Assembly: GCA_023451825.1 (NCBI GenBank)
Contig: JAEXYA010000066.1
Span: 1 to 64,000 of the forward strand
Source of the DNA: Pseudomonadota bacterium
GTDB lineage: Bacteria; Pseudomonadota; Alphaproteobacteria; Rhizobiales; Xanthobacteraceae
Direction: 5' to 3'
DNA length: 64,000 nucleotides
The position numbers and the translations under genes are program-made. Under the pieces are notes generated by a model, which had not been told where the DNA came from, did no database searches, and was given only the letters and a program-made list of their open reading frames with translations. This document shows, piece by piece, positions 46,897 through 56,096 of this stretch (its first letter is position 1; the number at the start of each line of letters is the position of its first letter).

Positions 46897-48996
46897 ATGA
46901 CACAGCAGACCTCCAAGACGTCAGCGCCGGTTGCGCCCGTTCATCCGCATTCCTTCACCACCCACGGCATCACGGTCCGCGACGACTATGCCTGGCTGAA
47001 GGATGCCAAATGGCAGGAGGTGCTCCGCGATCCTTCGGTGTTGGAGCCGGAGATCCGTACCTATCTCGAAGCCGAAAACGCCTATACCGAGAGCCTGCTC
47101 GGCGGCACGGCTGCATTGCAGAAGAAACTCGTTGCCGAGATGCGCGGGCGCATCAAGGAGGACGATTCGTCGGTCCCCTCGCCCGATGGCCCCTGGTCCT
47201 ATCTGCGCAAATTCCGCGAGGGAGGACAACACGAACTGTTCGGCCGCACACCGCGCGACGGCGGTGAGGCGCAGATCATTCTCGATGGCGATGCGCTGGC
47301 CAAGGACCACGACTACTTCAAGTTCGGCGAGGCCCGGCATTCGCCCGACCACACGCTGGAAGCTTGGACCGCCGACATTAAGGGCTCCGAATATTTCACC
47401 ATCCGCGTGCGCGACTGGGCCACGGACAAGGATCTCGACGATCACGTCGAGGAGACCGATGGCGGCGTCGTTTGGACGCTGGATTCGAAGGCGTTCTTCT
47501 ATGTGAAGCTCGATGACAATCATCGCCCGATGCAGGTCTGGCTGCATCGCCTCGGCACCAAGCAGGCCGACGACAAGCTCGTCTTCGAGGAGCAGGACTC
47601 CGGCTGGTTCACCCATATCCATGAGAGCGCCAGCGGCCGCTTCTGCGTGATCGCCGGCGGCGATCATGAGACGTCCGAGCAGCAGCTCATCGATCTCACG
47701 ACGCCCGACGCATCGCCGCGCCTTGTGGCGAAGCGCGAGGAAGGCGTGCAATATTCGCTGGCCGATCGCGGTGACCAGCTCTTCATCCTCACCAATGCCG
47801 ACGAAGCAATCGACTTCAAGATCGTCACCGCACCGATCGACGCGCCGGAGCGTGCGAACTGGAAAGACCTGATCCCCTATCGCGAGGGCATCTATCTCAT
47901 CGACATCGAGCTTTATGCGCATCACCTGATCCGGCTGGAGCGCGCCAATGCGCTGCCATCGGTGGTGATCCGCGAGCTCGCGACAGGTAACGAACACGCC
48001 ATCGCCTTCGACGAGGGTGCCTATTCGCTCGACACGCTCGGCGGCTACGAATTCGACACGACAAACCTGCGCTTCGCCTATTCATCGATGACGACACCGT
48101 CGGAAGTCTATGATTACGACATGGTGACCCGCGAGCGGACCTTGCGGAAGCGGCAGGAGATTCCGTCCGGCCATAACCCAGCCGACTATGTCACCACCCG
48201 CATCATGGCGAAGGCTGAAGACGGCGCGGAAGTGCCGGTATCGATCCTGCATCGCAAGGATCTTGCGCAGGATGGCAAGGCACCGCTGCTGCTCTATGGC
48301 TACGGCTCCTATGGCATGGCGATGCCGGCCTCGTTCTCGGCCAATCGGCTGTCGCTGGTCGATCGCGGCTTCGTTTATGCCATCGCCCATATCCGCGGCG
48401 GCGCCGACAAGGGATGGGGCTGGTATCTCGACGGCAAGCGCGACAAGAAGACGAACTCGTTCGACGACTTTGCAGCATCGGCGCGCGCGCTGATCGCGGC
48501 GAAGTATACATCGGAGAAGAACATCGTCGGCCATGGCGGCAGCGCAGGCGGCATGCTGATGGGTGCCGTCGCCAACCGATCCGGCGAATTGTTCTCGGGC
48601 CTCGTTGCCGAAGTACCGTTCGTCGACGTGCTCAACACCATGCTCGACGACACGCTGCCGCTGACGCCGCCGGAATGGCCGGAATGGGGCAATCCGATCG
48701 AGAGCGCCGAGGATTTTCAGGCGATCCTGTCCTATTCGCCGTATGACCAGGTGGCTGCAAAGGCCTATCCGAAGATCCTTGCCATGGGCGGTCTCACCGA
48801 TCCTCGCGTCACCTATTGGGAGCCGGCGAAATGGATTGCGCGGCTGCGTGCCACGATGACAGGTGGCGGACCGGTGCTGTTGCGCACGAATATGGGCGCA
48901 GGACACGGCGGCGCGTCCGGCCGCTTCAACCGACTGGATGAGATCGCGATCGTTTATGCGTTTGCGCTGTGGAGCGTGGGGATGGCGGAGGAGTAA
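46897..48996 (+). CDS. ptrB: S9 prolyl oligopeptidase family, oligopeptidase B
   Basis: A 699-residue serine peptidase that cleaves small peptides after Arg or Lys. Residues 1-80 begin the hydrolase fold, a seven-blade beta-propeller follows (about 85-410), and the catalytic domain carries GHGGSAGGMLMG with the nucleophile Ser, EVPFVDVLNTML, and the His near GAGHGGASGR at the end. The proximal triad Asp is expected near GGLTDPRVTYWEP. Likely cytosolic; no signal peptide. ATG 46897 is accepted because the N-terminus matches the family's length. Confidence 0.88.
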   Translation: MTQQTSKTSAPVAPVHPHSFTTHGITVRDDYAWLKDAKWQEVLRDPSVLEPEIRTYLEAENAYTESLLGGTAALQKKLVAEMRGRIKEDDSSVPSPDGPWSYLRKFREGGQHELFGRTPRDGGEAQIILDGDALAKDHDYFKFGEARHSPDHTLEAWTADIKGSEYFTIRVRDWATDKDLDDHVEETDGGVVWTLDSKAFFYVKLDDNHRPMQVWLHRLGTKQADDKLVFEEQDSGWFTHIHESASGRFCVIAGGDHETSEQQLIDLTTPDASPRLVAKREEGVQYSLADRGDQLFILTNADEAIDFKIVTAPIDAPERANWKDLIPYREGIYLIDIELYAHHLIRLERANALPSVVIRELATGNEHAIAFDEGAYSLDTLGGYEFDTTNLRFAYSSMTTPSEVYDYDMVTRERTLRKRQEIPSGHNPADYVTTRIMAKAEDGAEVPVSILHRKDLAQDGKAPLLLYGYGSYGMAMPASFSANRLSLVDRGFVYAIAHIRGGADKGWGWYLDGKRDKKTNSFDDFAASARALIAAKYTSEKNIVGHGGSAGGMLMGAVANRSGELFSGLVAEVPFVDVLNTMLDDTLPLTPPEWPEWGNPIESAEDFQAILSYSPYDQVAAKAYPKILAMGGLTDPRVTYWEPAKWIARLRATMTGGGPVLLRTNMGAGHGGASGRFNRLDEIAIVYAFALWSVGMAEE

Positions 48997-49002
48997 TTCT
49001 CC

Positions 49003-49133
49003 GTTGTCGTCCCGGCGAACGCCGGGACCCATACACGCCGACGCTTCGGTTGGATCACGGTCGTGGTGGCGATAACGTCTTTACTTCGACGGCGGAGGCT
49101 ATGGATCCCGGCGTTCGCCGGGATGACAGGGGG
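49003..49133. repeat. Family F repeat, full copy
   Basis: Outer arms GTCGTCCCGGCGAACGCCGGGA and TCCCGGCGTTCGCCGGGATGAC frame about 80 bp of unique filler. The partial copy at the left window edge has the right arm. It sits between the convergent 3' ends of ptrB and hemC. Confidence 0.85.
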
Positions 49134-50117
49134 TTAGTCGGCCGGCCGTGTCCGCTCGATCAACTCGGCGGCGCCCTTGTCGAGCAGCTCCAGGCCCACC
49201 GCGCGGCCAAGCTCCCGCGGCCGATCCGCCGGCCCCATGCGCGTCACTTCGATGAAGCGCTCTCCGGTTTCATCCAACACCGAGGCCGTCAGGCACATCT
49301 CGCCGCCATTGATCACCGCATAGGCTGCGATGGGCGAATTGCAGTGGCCGTTCAGCACCCACAGCACTTCACGCTCGGCATCGCAGGCGAGATGCGCGGC
49401 GGGATCATCAATCAGCGACAGATAGCGTCGCGTCACCCAGTCATTCGCCGCGCATTCGACGGCGACGATGCCCTGTCCGGCCGCTGGCAGCATTTCCTGC
49501 GGCGAGAAATCGCGCACGATACGGTTCGCGAGCCCAACCCGCTCGAGGCCCGAACGCGCCATGATCAACGCATCGGCCGGACCGACCTCGCCGCCGCCCG
49601 GCAGGCGCTGCATTTCGCCATTGTCGAGCTTTCGCACGCGCGTATCGGCGGCGCCGCGGAAATGGATGACCTCGATCTCTGGGAACAGCCGGCGCAGATA
49701 GGCAGCGCGGCGCACGGCATTGGTGCCGATCTTGAATCCCTTGCCGCGCACACGCGTGAGCTCGTCGAGCGACAGACCCGGACGCAGCACCAACGAATCG
49801 GTCGGCGGATCGCGCACCAGCGTGGCGCCGATCACGAGGCCGGGCGTATCTTCATTGCCCGGCATGTCCTTCAGCGAATGCATTGCGGCGTGCAATTTTC
49901 CCGCGCGGACGGCATCACGGATTTCGCCGACAAAGGCGCCGCCCTTGCCGCCATGGCGGAGCAGATTGCTAGTCTGATCGCGGTCGCCGACCGGATCGAA
50001 TTTGACGATCTCTACGGCAAGCTCGGGTGCTGCCACATGGAGGCGGCGCGCGATCTCTTCGGTCTGCGCCAGCGCCATCGTGCTCTTGCGGGTGCCGATG
50101 CGCATCTGATCCGTCAC
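49134..50117 (-). CDS. hemC: Divergent porphobilinogen deaminase (hydroxymethylbilane synthase)
   Basis: A 327-residue enzyme that joins four porphobilinogens to hydroxymethylbilane. Catalytic Asp84 is in HSLKDMP, the dipyrromethane-cofactor Cys259 in NGHCNSPIAAY, and basic substrate-binding residues in GTNAVRRAA and RGAADTRVRKL. Several usually invariant positions differ: RKSTMALAQ instead of RTSPLAL-type, NAVRR instead of SSLRR, RGAA instead of RGN, and GHC instead of GGC. So the protein is a divergent HemC, possibly a paralogue with another role. It is upstream of the symporter gene, both on the minus strand, with about 115 bp between. Confidence 0.82.
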   Translation of the reverse strand: MTDQMRIGTRKSTMALAQTEEIARRLHVAAPELAVEIVKFDPVGDRDQTSNLLRHGGKGGAFVGEIRDAVRAGKLHAAMHSLKDMPGNEDTPGLVIGATLVRDPPTDSLVLRPGLSLDELTRVRGKGFKIGTNAVRRAAYLRRLFPEIEVIHFRGAADTRVRKLDNGEMQRLPGGGEVGPADALIMARSGLERVGLANRIVRDFSPQEMLPAAGQGIVAVECAANDWVTRRYLSLIDDPAAHLACDAEREVLWVLNGHCNSPIAAYAVINGGEMCLTASVLDETGERFIEVTRMGPADRPRELGRAVGLELLDKGAAELIERTRPAD

Positions 50118-50232
50118 GTGTCACGCTCCATTCGGCCGCCCGGTACGGGCGGCCCTGACCATTCGATACGAATGGTCGATGGCGCGGACAATAGAGCCAG
50201 CGCATGCATGGAGCAATGCGCTGGCTCAATGC

Positions 50233-51714
50233 TCAATTGGCAGCGGCCACCGCAGGACGCTTCGGCACCACCAGATTAACCAGCACCGCCACCGCGATAT
50301 TGGCGATCAGTGCAATCAGGCCGACATAGACCGTGGCCTGAAAGCTGCCGAGCGACAGCAGATGCAGCGGCTTGAGGCCGTCCATCCAGGTGAGATAGGT
50401 GCCGCCGAACAGGCCGACGACCCAGCCGGCCAGCAACGCCGGCGCGGTGAACCAGCTGGTGAACAGGCCGAAGATCAGTGCCGGCAGCGTCTGCAGGATC
50501 CACAGGCCGCCGAGCAACTGCAGGTCGAGCGCAAACTGCGTTGGCAGATAGATGATCACCAGCAATGCACCGACCTTCACCACCAGCGAGGCAAGCTTTG
50601 CCACCGTTGCTTCGCCGGCCGTGTCGATCTGCGGATTGACATACGCCTTCCAGAAATTGCGCGTGAACAGGTTGGCCGCACCGATGCTCATGACGGCGGC
50701 GGGCACCAACGCGCCGATCGCGATCGCTGCGAAGGCGAAGCCGGCAAACCAGCTCGGGAACAGCGTCTGGAACAGCGCCGGCACCACGTCATTGTTGCTG
50801 CCGAGCTTGAGCTGCGCCGCATGGCCCATATAGCCGAGCAAAGCGAGCAGGCCGAGCATCAGCGTATAGGCCGGCAACAGCACGGCATTCTTGCGGATCG
50901 TGGTGGCGCTCTTGGAGGCGAAGATGCCGGTCAGTGTGTGCGGATACATGAAGGCCGCAAGCGCGGAGCCGAGTGCCAGCGTGGCATAGGCAAAGTACTG
51001 GCTGGGGCCGAGCAGGATGCTGCCGCTGCCCTTCGCCTTGAAGGCTGCATCCGCCATGTTGAACACATTGGCGTAACCGCCGAGCTTGCCTGGGATCACC
51101 GAGATCGCGGCGATGACGGCGATATAGATCATGATGTCCTTGACGAAGGCGATCAGTGCCGGCGCCCGCAGGCCCGACGAATAAGTGTAGAGCGCGAGCA
51201 CCACGAAGGCTGCGATCAACGGCATCTCGCCCTCGAAGCCGAGCGCCTTCACGGCAGCGGCCATGCCGATCAGCTGCAGCGCGATGTAAGGCATCGTGGC
51301 GACAACGCCGGTGATGGCGACGGCAGCTTCCAGCGTGCGCGAGGCGTAGCGGCCGTGCACGATGTCCGCCGCGGTAACATAGCCATTGTCCTTGGCGACC
51401 TGCCACAGCTTCGGCATCACCATGAAGACGAAGGGATAGACGAGGATCGTGTAGGGCAGCGCGAAGAAACCATAGGCGCCGACCGAATAGACGAGAGCCG
51501 GCACGGCGATGACCGTATAGGCCGTATAGAAATCGCCACCGACCAGAAACCAGGTGATCCAGGTGCCGAACTGGCGGCCACCGAGCCCCCATTCGTCGAT
51601 GCTGGCAAGGGTCTTCGGACGCTTCCATTTCGAGGCGACGAACCCCATCACCGTGACGAGAGCGAAGAAAAACAGGAAGACGGCCAGCGCCGGGACGTCG
51701 AGATCAGTCTTCAT
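50233..51714 (-). CDS. Sodium:solute symporter, MctP-like
   Basis: A 493-residue SSS-family carrier with about 13 membrane helices. The start of helix 2 (DEWGLGGRQFGTWITWFLVGGDFYTAYTV) is typical of the monocarboxylate carrier MctP of Rhizobium, which imports lactate, pyruvate or alanine. Substrate is inferred. It overlaps the DUF3311 gene by 11 bp upstream, the usual pair. With PoxB and PPDK nearby, a pyruvate-related role is plausible. Confidence 0.83.
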   Translation of the reverse strand: MKTDLDVPALAVFLFFFALVTVMGFVASKWKRPKTLASIDEWGLGGRQFGTWITWFLVGGDFYTAYTVIAVPALVYSVGAYGFFALPYTILVYPFVFMVMPKLWQVAKDNGYVTAADIVHGRYASRTLEAAVAITGVVATMPYIALQLIGMAAAVKALGFEGEMPLIAAFVVLALYTYSSGLRAPALIAFVKDIMIYIAVIAAISVIPGKLGGYANVFNMADAAFKAKGSGSILLGPSQYFAYATLALGSALAAFMYPHTLTGIFASKSATTIRKNAVLLPAYTLMLGLLALLGYMGHAAQLKLGSNNDVVPALFQTLFPSWFAGFAFAAIAIGALVPAAVMSIGAANLFTRNFWKAYVNPQIDTAGEATVAKLASLVVKVGALLVIIYLPTQFALDLQLLGGLWILQTLPALIFGLFTSWFTAPALLAGWVVGLFGGTYLTWMDGLKPLHLLSLGSFQATVYVGLIALIANIAVAVLVNLVVPKRPAVAAAN

Positions 51715-51889
51715 TGGGATAGGTCCGGTAAGCGAGCCATGTCAGGAAGGCAGTCACCGGCACCCAGGCGAGCTGATACCAGTAGAAGAAAGGGAAGCCG
51801 AACAGCACCGGGTCGTGAAAATTGTAGAACGGGACCCAGAGCAGTCCGACAAAGGGGATCAGCAACAGCCACAAATAATGGCGGCCCAT
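51704..51889 (-). CDS. DUF3311 small membrane protein
   Basis: A 61-residue protein with two membrane helices (residues 5-22 and 34-53) and a conserved WVPFYN and FPFFYWYQ. DUF3311 proteins nearly always precede an SSS symporter gene and overlap it, as here by 11 bp; probably a small subunit of the transporter. Confidence 0.87.
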   Translation of the reverse strand: MGRHYLWLLLIPFVGLLWVPFYNFHDPVLFGFPFFYWYQLAWVPVTAFLTWLAYRTYPNED

Positions 51890-52069
51890 GGCGGGGCTCC
51901 TCTCGAAAACGGGCAGCGCCGGATGCCACGATTATTTTACGGCGCAGAATTTTCGGGGGTGTAGGAGCACAGCCATGGCGTGTAAACACAACTTCGCCGC
52001 AGGGCTGCCATTCGCGTGACGGACGCGATGTGCGGGAACTTTTTTGTGATCGGGGAATAAGCTGGAGTT

Positions 52070-52151
52070 GTAGGGTGGGCAAAGCGCAGCGTGCCCACCA
52101 TCAAGTGTTCGGCTGGTGAAGGTGGGCACACTAGCGCTTTGCCCACCCTAC
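52070..52151. repeat. Family C palindromic repeat, copy 3
   Basis: Arms GTAGGGTGGGCAAAGCGCAG and its near reverse complement CTAGCGCTTTGCCCACCCTAC. Lies at the 3' end of the old yellow enzyme gene. Confidence 0.9.
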
Positions 52152-52161
52152 GCGTCAGCGT

Positions 52162-53274
52162 CTAGCGCGCACCAAACGTAATGTCACCGAACAGCGCCTT
52201 CTGCGTCGAAGGCTGAGAACGCCAATATTGCGGCGGCGCTTGAACCTGACCACCGAGCTCAGCCGCGGCGTGCCACGGCCAGCGCGGATCGTAGAGAATG
52301 CCACGCGCGATCGCGATGAAGTCGGCTTTGCCGGCTGCGAGAATATCCTCGGCCTGCTGCGTTTCGGTGATCAGTCCCACCGCCATGGTCGGCAGGCCTG
52401 TCGCCTGTTTCACCGCATCGGCGAATGGCACCTGATAGCCCGGCCCAAGCGTGATCTTCTGCTGTGGCGAGACACCGCCGGACGAGACATCCATCCAGTC
52501 CACGCCACGCTTCTTCAGCTCCTGCGCAAACGCGATGGTCTGCTCGACGTCCCAACCGCCATCGACCCAATCTGACGCCGAGACACGTACGCCGACCGGC
52601 TTGTTGACCGGGAAGGCCGCTCGCACAGCGTCAAACACTTCGAGCGGGAAACGCATACGGTTTTCCAGCGAGCCGCCGTAGTTGTCGGTGCGCTGATTGG
52701 AGATCGGAGAGAGGAATTCGTGCAGCAGATAGCCGTGCGCAGCATGCACTTCGATTGCATCGATGCCGAGGCGATCGGCGCGCTTGGCCGTGGCTGCGAA
52801 GGCATCGCGGATGCGCACCAATCCGGCGACATCGATTTCCTTGGGCGGCAATTCACCCGCCCTGGTCGGGATCGCCGACGGCGCTTCGGCGATCCAGCCG
52901 CCGTTGTCGAGCGGCACCTGCTGTCCGCCGTCCCAAGGCGCGTTGCTCGATGCCTTGCGACCGGCATGGCCGAGTTGCATGGCAACGGCCATCTTCGAAT
53001 GTTTGCGGATGGCCGCCATGACCGGCTTCAGCGCCGCTTCAGTCGCGTCGTCATAGAGGCCGAGATCGCCGGCCGTGATCCGGCCGATGGCCTCCACGGC
53101 GGTTGCCTCGATCACCAGCATGCCGGCGCCGGACAGCGCCAGGCTACCGAGATGGATCATATGCCACTCAGTAGCACAGCCCTCTTCCGCCGAATATTGG
53201 CACATGGGAGCGATGACGATGCGATTCGACAAAGCGAGGTCGCGCAGCTTGGCGGGAGAGAACAGTTTGCTCAT
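52162..53274 (-). CDS. NADH:flavin oxidoreductase, old yellow enzyme (NamA/YqjM-like)
   Basis: A 370-residue FMN TIM-barrel ene-reductase. YqjM-type signatures include MCQYSAEEGCATEWHMIHLG (with the modulating Cys near residue 24), QLGHAGRKAS near 108, GIDAIEVHAAHGYLLHEFLSP (the paired His that bind enone oxygen), and FIAIARGILYDPRWPWHAA at the C-terminus. It reduces activated C=C bonds, likely for detoxification. Start ATG 53274 chosen because the family begins MSKLFSP; the frame extends upstream without a good site. Confidence 0.88.
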   Translation of the reverse strand: MSKLFSPAKLRDLALSNRIVIAPMCQYSAEEGCATEWHMIHLGSLALSGAGMLVIEATAVEAIGRITAGDLGLYDDATEAALKPVMAAIRKHSKMAVAMQLGHAGRKASSNAPWDGGQQVPLDNGGWIAEAPSAIPTRAGELPPKEIDVAGLVRIRDAFAATAKRADRLGIDAIEVHAAHGYLLHEFLSPISNQRTDNYGGSLENRMRFPLEVFDAVRAAFPVNKPVGVRVSASDWVDGGWDVEQTIAFAQELKKRGVDWMDVSSGGVSPQQKITLGPGYQVPFADAVKQATGLPTMAVGLITETQQAEDILAAGKADFIAIARGILYDPRWPWHAAAELGGQVQAPPQYWRSQPSTQKALFGDITFGAR

Positions 53275-53440
53275 GGGATTTCCGAGGCAGGAGGGGCACG
53301 AATGCCGACGCGGCGCCGGCTTGCCGGGCGAGATTGGTGCAGCCCACGAAAAACGCAAGACGGCATGGCGCCGCCAGCTGTGCCTTGCTCAAAATGCAGC
53401 GGACCCATGCAAATGATCGAGGGCCGACAAATCCCGGGTC

Positions 53441-53475
53441 AAAGAAAAAGGCGCTCCGGTCTCCCGAAGCGCCTT
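53441..53475 (-). terminator. Intrinsic terminator after the Gly/Arg-rich gene
   Basis: Stem AAGGCGCT (minus; 53475-53468) with AGCGCCTT (53455-53448) around a 12-nt loop, followed on the minus strand by TTTCTTT. Confidence 0.82.
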
Positions 53476-53497
53476 CGATTGATGATGTGGCAGTCGA

Positions 53498-53818
53498 TCA
53501 ATACGGGCAAACCACCCGGCCCCAGCGACGGCTGAAATAGCAGCCGGGCGCGACGAAGCGGGGACCACCATAGAAGCCGTAGCCGCGACCATATCCACGA
53601 CCGCCGCCACGATAGAAGCCGCCACCGCGGCCGCGGCCCCAGCCGCCACCACGACCACGGCCGCCGCCACGACCGCGCTGGGCCTGTGCAGCAGTGCTGC
53701 CAGCGGTCAGCATGACGGCGGACGCGCCGATCAGACCCACACAATAAACAGAGACAAGCGCCGCAGCTGCGAGGCAGCGGGTCAAGAGGTTACGGCGCTT
53801 CGATGTCGTTTGAGCCAT
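53498..53818 (-). CDS. Gly/Arg-rich secreted protein
   Basis: A 106-residue exported protein. An N-terminal signal segment (about residues 12-46, cleavage likely after AQA) precedes a Gly/Arg/Tyr-rich stretch (about 47-85; RGRGGG-type repeats) and a Cys-containing C-terminal tail (PGCYFSRRWGRVVCPY) with two Cys that could pair. Function unknown; small Gly-rich secreted proteins are frequent in these bacteria and may bind wall or nucleic acid. Separate terminator, own upstream region. Confidence 0.72.
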   Translation of the reverse strand: MAQTTSKRRNLLTRCLAAAALVSVYCVGLIGASAVMLTAGSTAAQAQRGRGGGRGRGGGWGRGRGGGFYRGGGRGYGRGYGFYGGPRFVAPGCYFSRRWGRVVCPY

Positions 53819-54181
53819 TCTTGGGATCTCCCATTCTGCAGAAGCACGGCTTTAGAATGCTTCCGATTTCGAATTGTTCAACCGAGTGACCCGGCGAGCA
53901 ATTCCAGTTCACGCATGCTGATGTAGCAGACCGTCAAACCAGACCAGTAATATGGCCTCGGCATGGCGCACATGCAGGATTGCAACAAGATTAGGATCAA
54001 GCGTGAAGACCGGTCAAGATGACGGACACGCGGTGCCTGCGAACAAACACGCATGTCAGCGATTTGCCCTTGTCCGTGTTCATCTTCTCTTCATAGTACC
54101 ACGCATTATCCTCGCCGGCTCGGCTCGCAGCTGCGAGATGATCCCACCCCGCCGATTTCCTGAACACCAGAAGTGAGCCGC
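53819..54181. other. Intergenic region before the carbamoyltransferase
   Basis: Between divergent genes, so it must hold promoters for both. I see no confident promoter or palindrome. GC is lower than in the genes. Short open frames here look non-coding. Confidence 0.5.
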
Positions 54182-55978
54182 ATGGCCAAATCACGCTACA
54201 TTCTCGGTCTCAACACCTATGATCACGACGTCAGCGCCTGCCTGCTGCGCGACGGCGAGATCGCTTTTGCCATCGAGAAGGAGCGCATTACCCGCGAGAA
54301 GCACGCCACCGGCTTTTATCAAGAGGTGATCGAATACTGCCTGCAGGCCGAAGGCATCAGCCTGAACGATGTCGAGCTGGTCGTCAGCAATTGCTACATC
54401 CTGCCGGTGCCGGAGATGGAAGACCGGCTGATCTATCAGGACATGCCGGGCTTCCTTCCCGAATATGAACGGCAGGATGCCCGCCGTCATCCGCTGTTCC
54501 GCGCGCGCAATGGCAAGGTCGTCGCCATCTCGCATCATCTTTCCCATGCCTATAGCGCTTTCGCGGTCTCGCCGTTCGAGGAAGGCGCGATCATGATCGT
54601 CGATGGCGTCGGCAGCTATCGCTCCGATGTGATGGAGCCCTATCCCGCCGAGGACGGCGGCTCGCCGCTGGCTCGCGAATCCGAGAGCTACTACACATTC
54701 AAAGGTACGCAGCTCGACTGCATCAAGAAGGTCTGGATGGAGCCGGATCGCGGCTTCCTCAGCGATGAATTCACCAACATGCCCGGCCTCGGCGCGCTCT
54801 ACAGCCGCGCCTCGACCTATGTGTTCGGCGATTGGAACAAATGCGGCGAGCTGATGGGCCTCGCGCCCTATGGCCGTCGCGAGCAATTCCCTTCGCTGAT
54901 GTCGATCGAAGACAACAAGCTCAATGTGCCGCGCTGGACGTCTGCATTCGACCAGCCCTATGTCGCCGACAGCGAGGGGAAGTGGGAGAGCAGCCCTTCC
55001 ATGAAACACTGGGAAGACCTCGCCTGGCGCGTGCAGGACGACACTGAAAAGGTGCTGCTCGCCCGCGCGCGCTGGCTGCGCGAAACCACCGGCGCGAAGA
55101 ATCTCTGCATCGCCGGCGGCGTCGCGCTGAACTGCGTCGCCAATGGCAAGCTCGCGCGCGAAGCGGGGTTCGAGAACGTCTGGATTCAACCGGCGGCCGG
55201 CGACAACGGCATCGCCATCGGCTGTGCTTATTACGGCCTGCTCGAGGTGCAGAAGCAGCCGCGCAGCTATGTGATGAAGCACTCATACACCGGCCGCAGC
55301 TATGACGACCGCGAAGTCGAGGCGGCGACCCAGCGGACCCTGGTCAAGGCGCAAACCAACACCGTTCGCAGCGACAATATCTGCCGCGACACGGCGAAGT
55401 TGCTGGTCGATCAAAAAGTCATCGGCTGGTTTCAGGGCCGCTCCGAATACGGCCCGCGCGCCCTCGGCAATCGCAGCATCATCGCCGATCCGCGCCATGC
55501 CGAGATGAAGGATATCCTGAATTCACGCGTCAAACATCGCCAGCCGTTCCGCCCCTTCGCGCCGCTCGTGCTGGCCGAGCGCTGCGAGGAAATCTTCGAA
55601 GGTACGGAAGACTCGCCGTTCATGCTGATCGCCAAGCCGGTGCGACCGGAATGGCGCGATCGGATTCCGGCCATCGTGCATGTGGACGGCACCGCGCGCG
55701 TGCAGACGGTGACCGAAGACACCAATCCGATCCTGTATCGGCTGCTCAAGGAATTCGAGGCACTGACCGGCGTGCCGGTGCTGCTCAACACGTCATTCAA
55801 TGTGAAGGGCGAGCCGATCGTGGAAACACCGCGCGACGCCATGGCGTGTTTCATCAATACGGGGATCGATCACCTGATCCTGCATGACCGGATCGTGTCG
55901 AAGACAGCCGCGCATCGCGTCGTGGCTCCGCTGGTGCGGACCTATATGGATATTGCGGGCCTGGTGACGCGCGTTTAA
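54182..55978 (+). CDS. NodU/CmcH-family carbamoyltransferase
   Basis: A 598-residue enzyme (from ATG 54182; a GTG three codons earlier is possible). The N-terminal ASKHA-type domain (about 1-350) has ILGLNTYDHDVSACLL, HHLSHAYSAFAVSPF (metal/phosphate-binding His) and IAGGVALNCVANGKL. The C-terminal YrdC-like domain (about 370-590) includes GWFQGRSEYGPRALGNRSI and LLNTSFNVKGEPIV. Such enzymes carbamoylate Nod factors, antibiotics or surface sugars from carbamoyl phosphate. No nod, polyketide or LPS genes are around, so the acceptor is unknown. Confidence 0.87.
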   Translation: MAKSRYILGLNTYDHDVSACLLRDGEIAFAIEKERITREKHATGFYQEVIEYCLQAEGISLNDVELVVSNCYILPVPEMEDRLIYQDMPGFLPEYERQDARRHPLFRARNGKVVAISHHLSHAYSAFAVSPFEEGAIMIVDGVGSYRSDVMEPYPAEDGGSPLARESESYYTFKGTQLDCIKKVWMEPDRGFLSDEFTNMPGLGALYSRASTYVFGDWNKCGELMGLAPYGRREQFPSLMSIEDNKLNVPRWTSAFDQPYVADSEGKWESSPSMKHWEDLAWRVQDDTEKVLLARARWLRETTGAKNLCIAGGVALNCVANGKLAREAGFENVWIQPAAGDNGIAIGCAYYGLLEVQKQPRSYVMKHSYTGRSYDDREVEAATQRTLVKAQTNTVRSDNICRDTAKLLVDQKVIGWFQGRSEYGPRALGNRSIIADPRHAEMKDILNSRVKHRQPFRPFAPLVLAERCEEIFEGTEDSPFMLIAKPVRPEWRDRIPAIVHVDGTARVQTVTEDTNPILYRLLKEFEALTGVPVLLNTSFNVKGEPIVETPRDAMACFINTGIDHLILHDRIVSKTAAHRVVAPLVRTYMDIAGLVTRV

Positions 55979-55995
55979 GGTCGCCGCTCCAGTGT

Positions 55996-56076
55996 GTAGG
56001 GTGGGCAAAGCGCAGCGTGCCCACCTCCACCATTCGTGCGTTTGAAGGTGGGCACGCTTCGCTTTGCCCACCCCAC
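55996..56076. repeat. Family C palindromic repeat, copy 4
   Basis: Arms GTAGGGTGGGCAAAGCGCAG and CTTCGCTTTGCCCACCCCAC. Between the convergent 3' ends of the carbamoyltransferase and the first chemoreceptor. Confidence 0.9.
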
Positions 56077-56096
56077 AACTTCCAAGATCAATCCAA

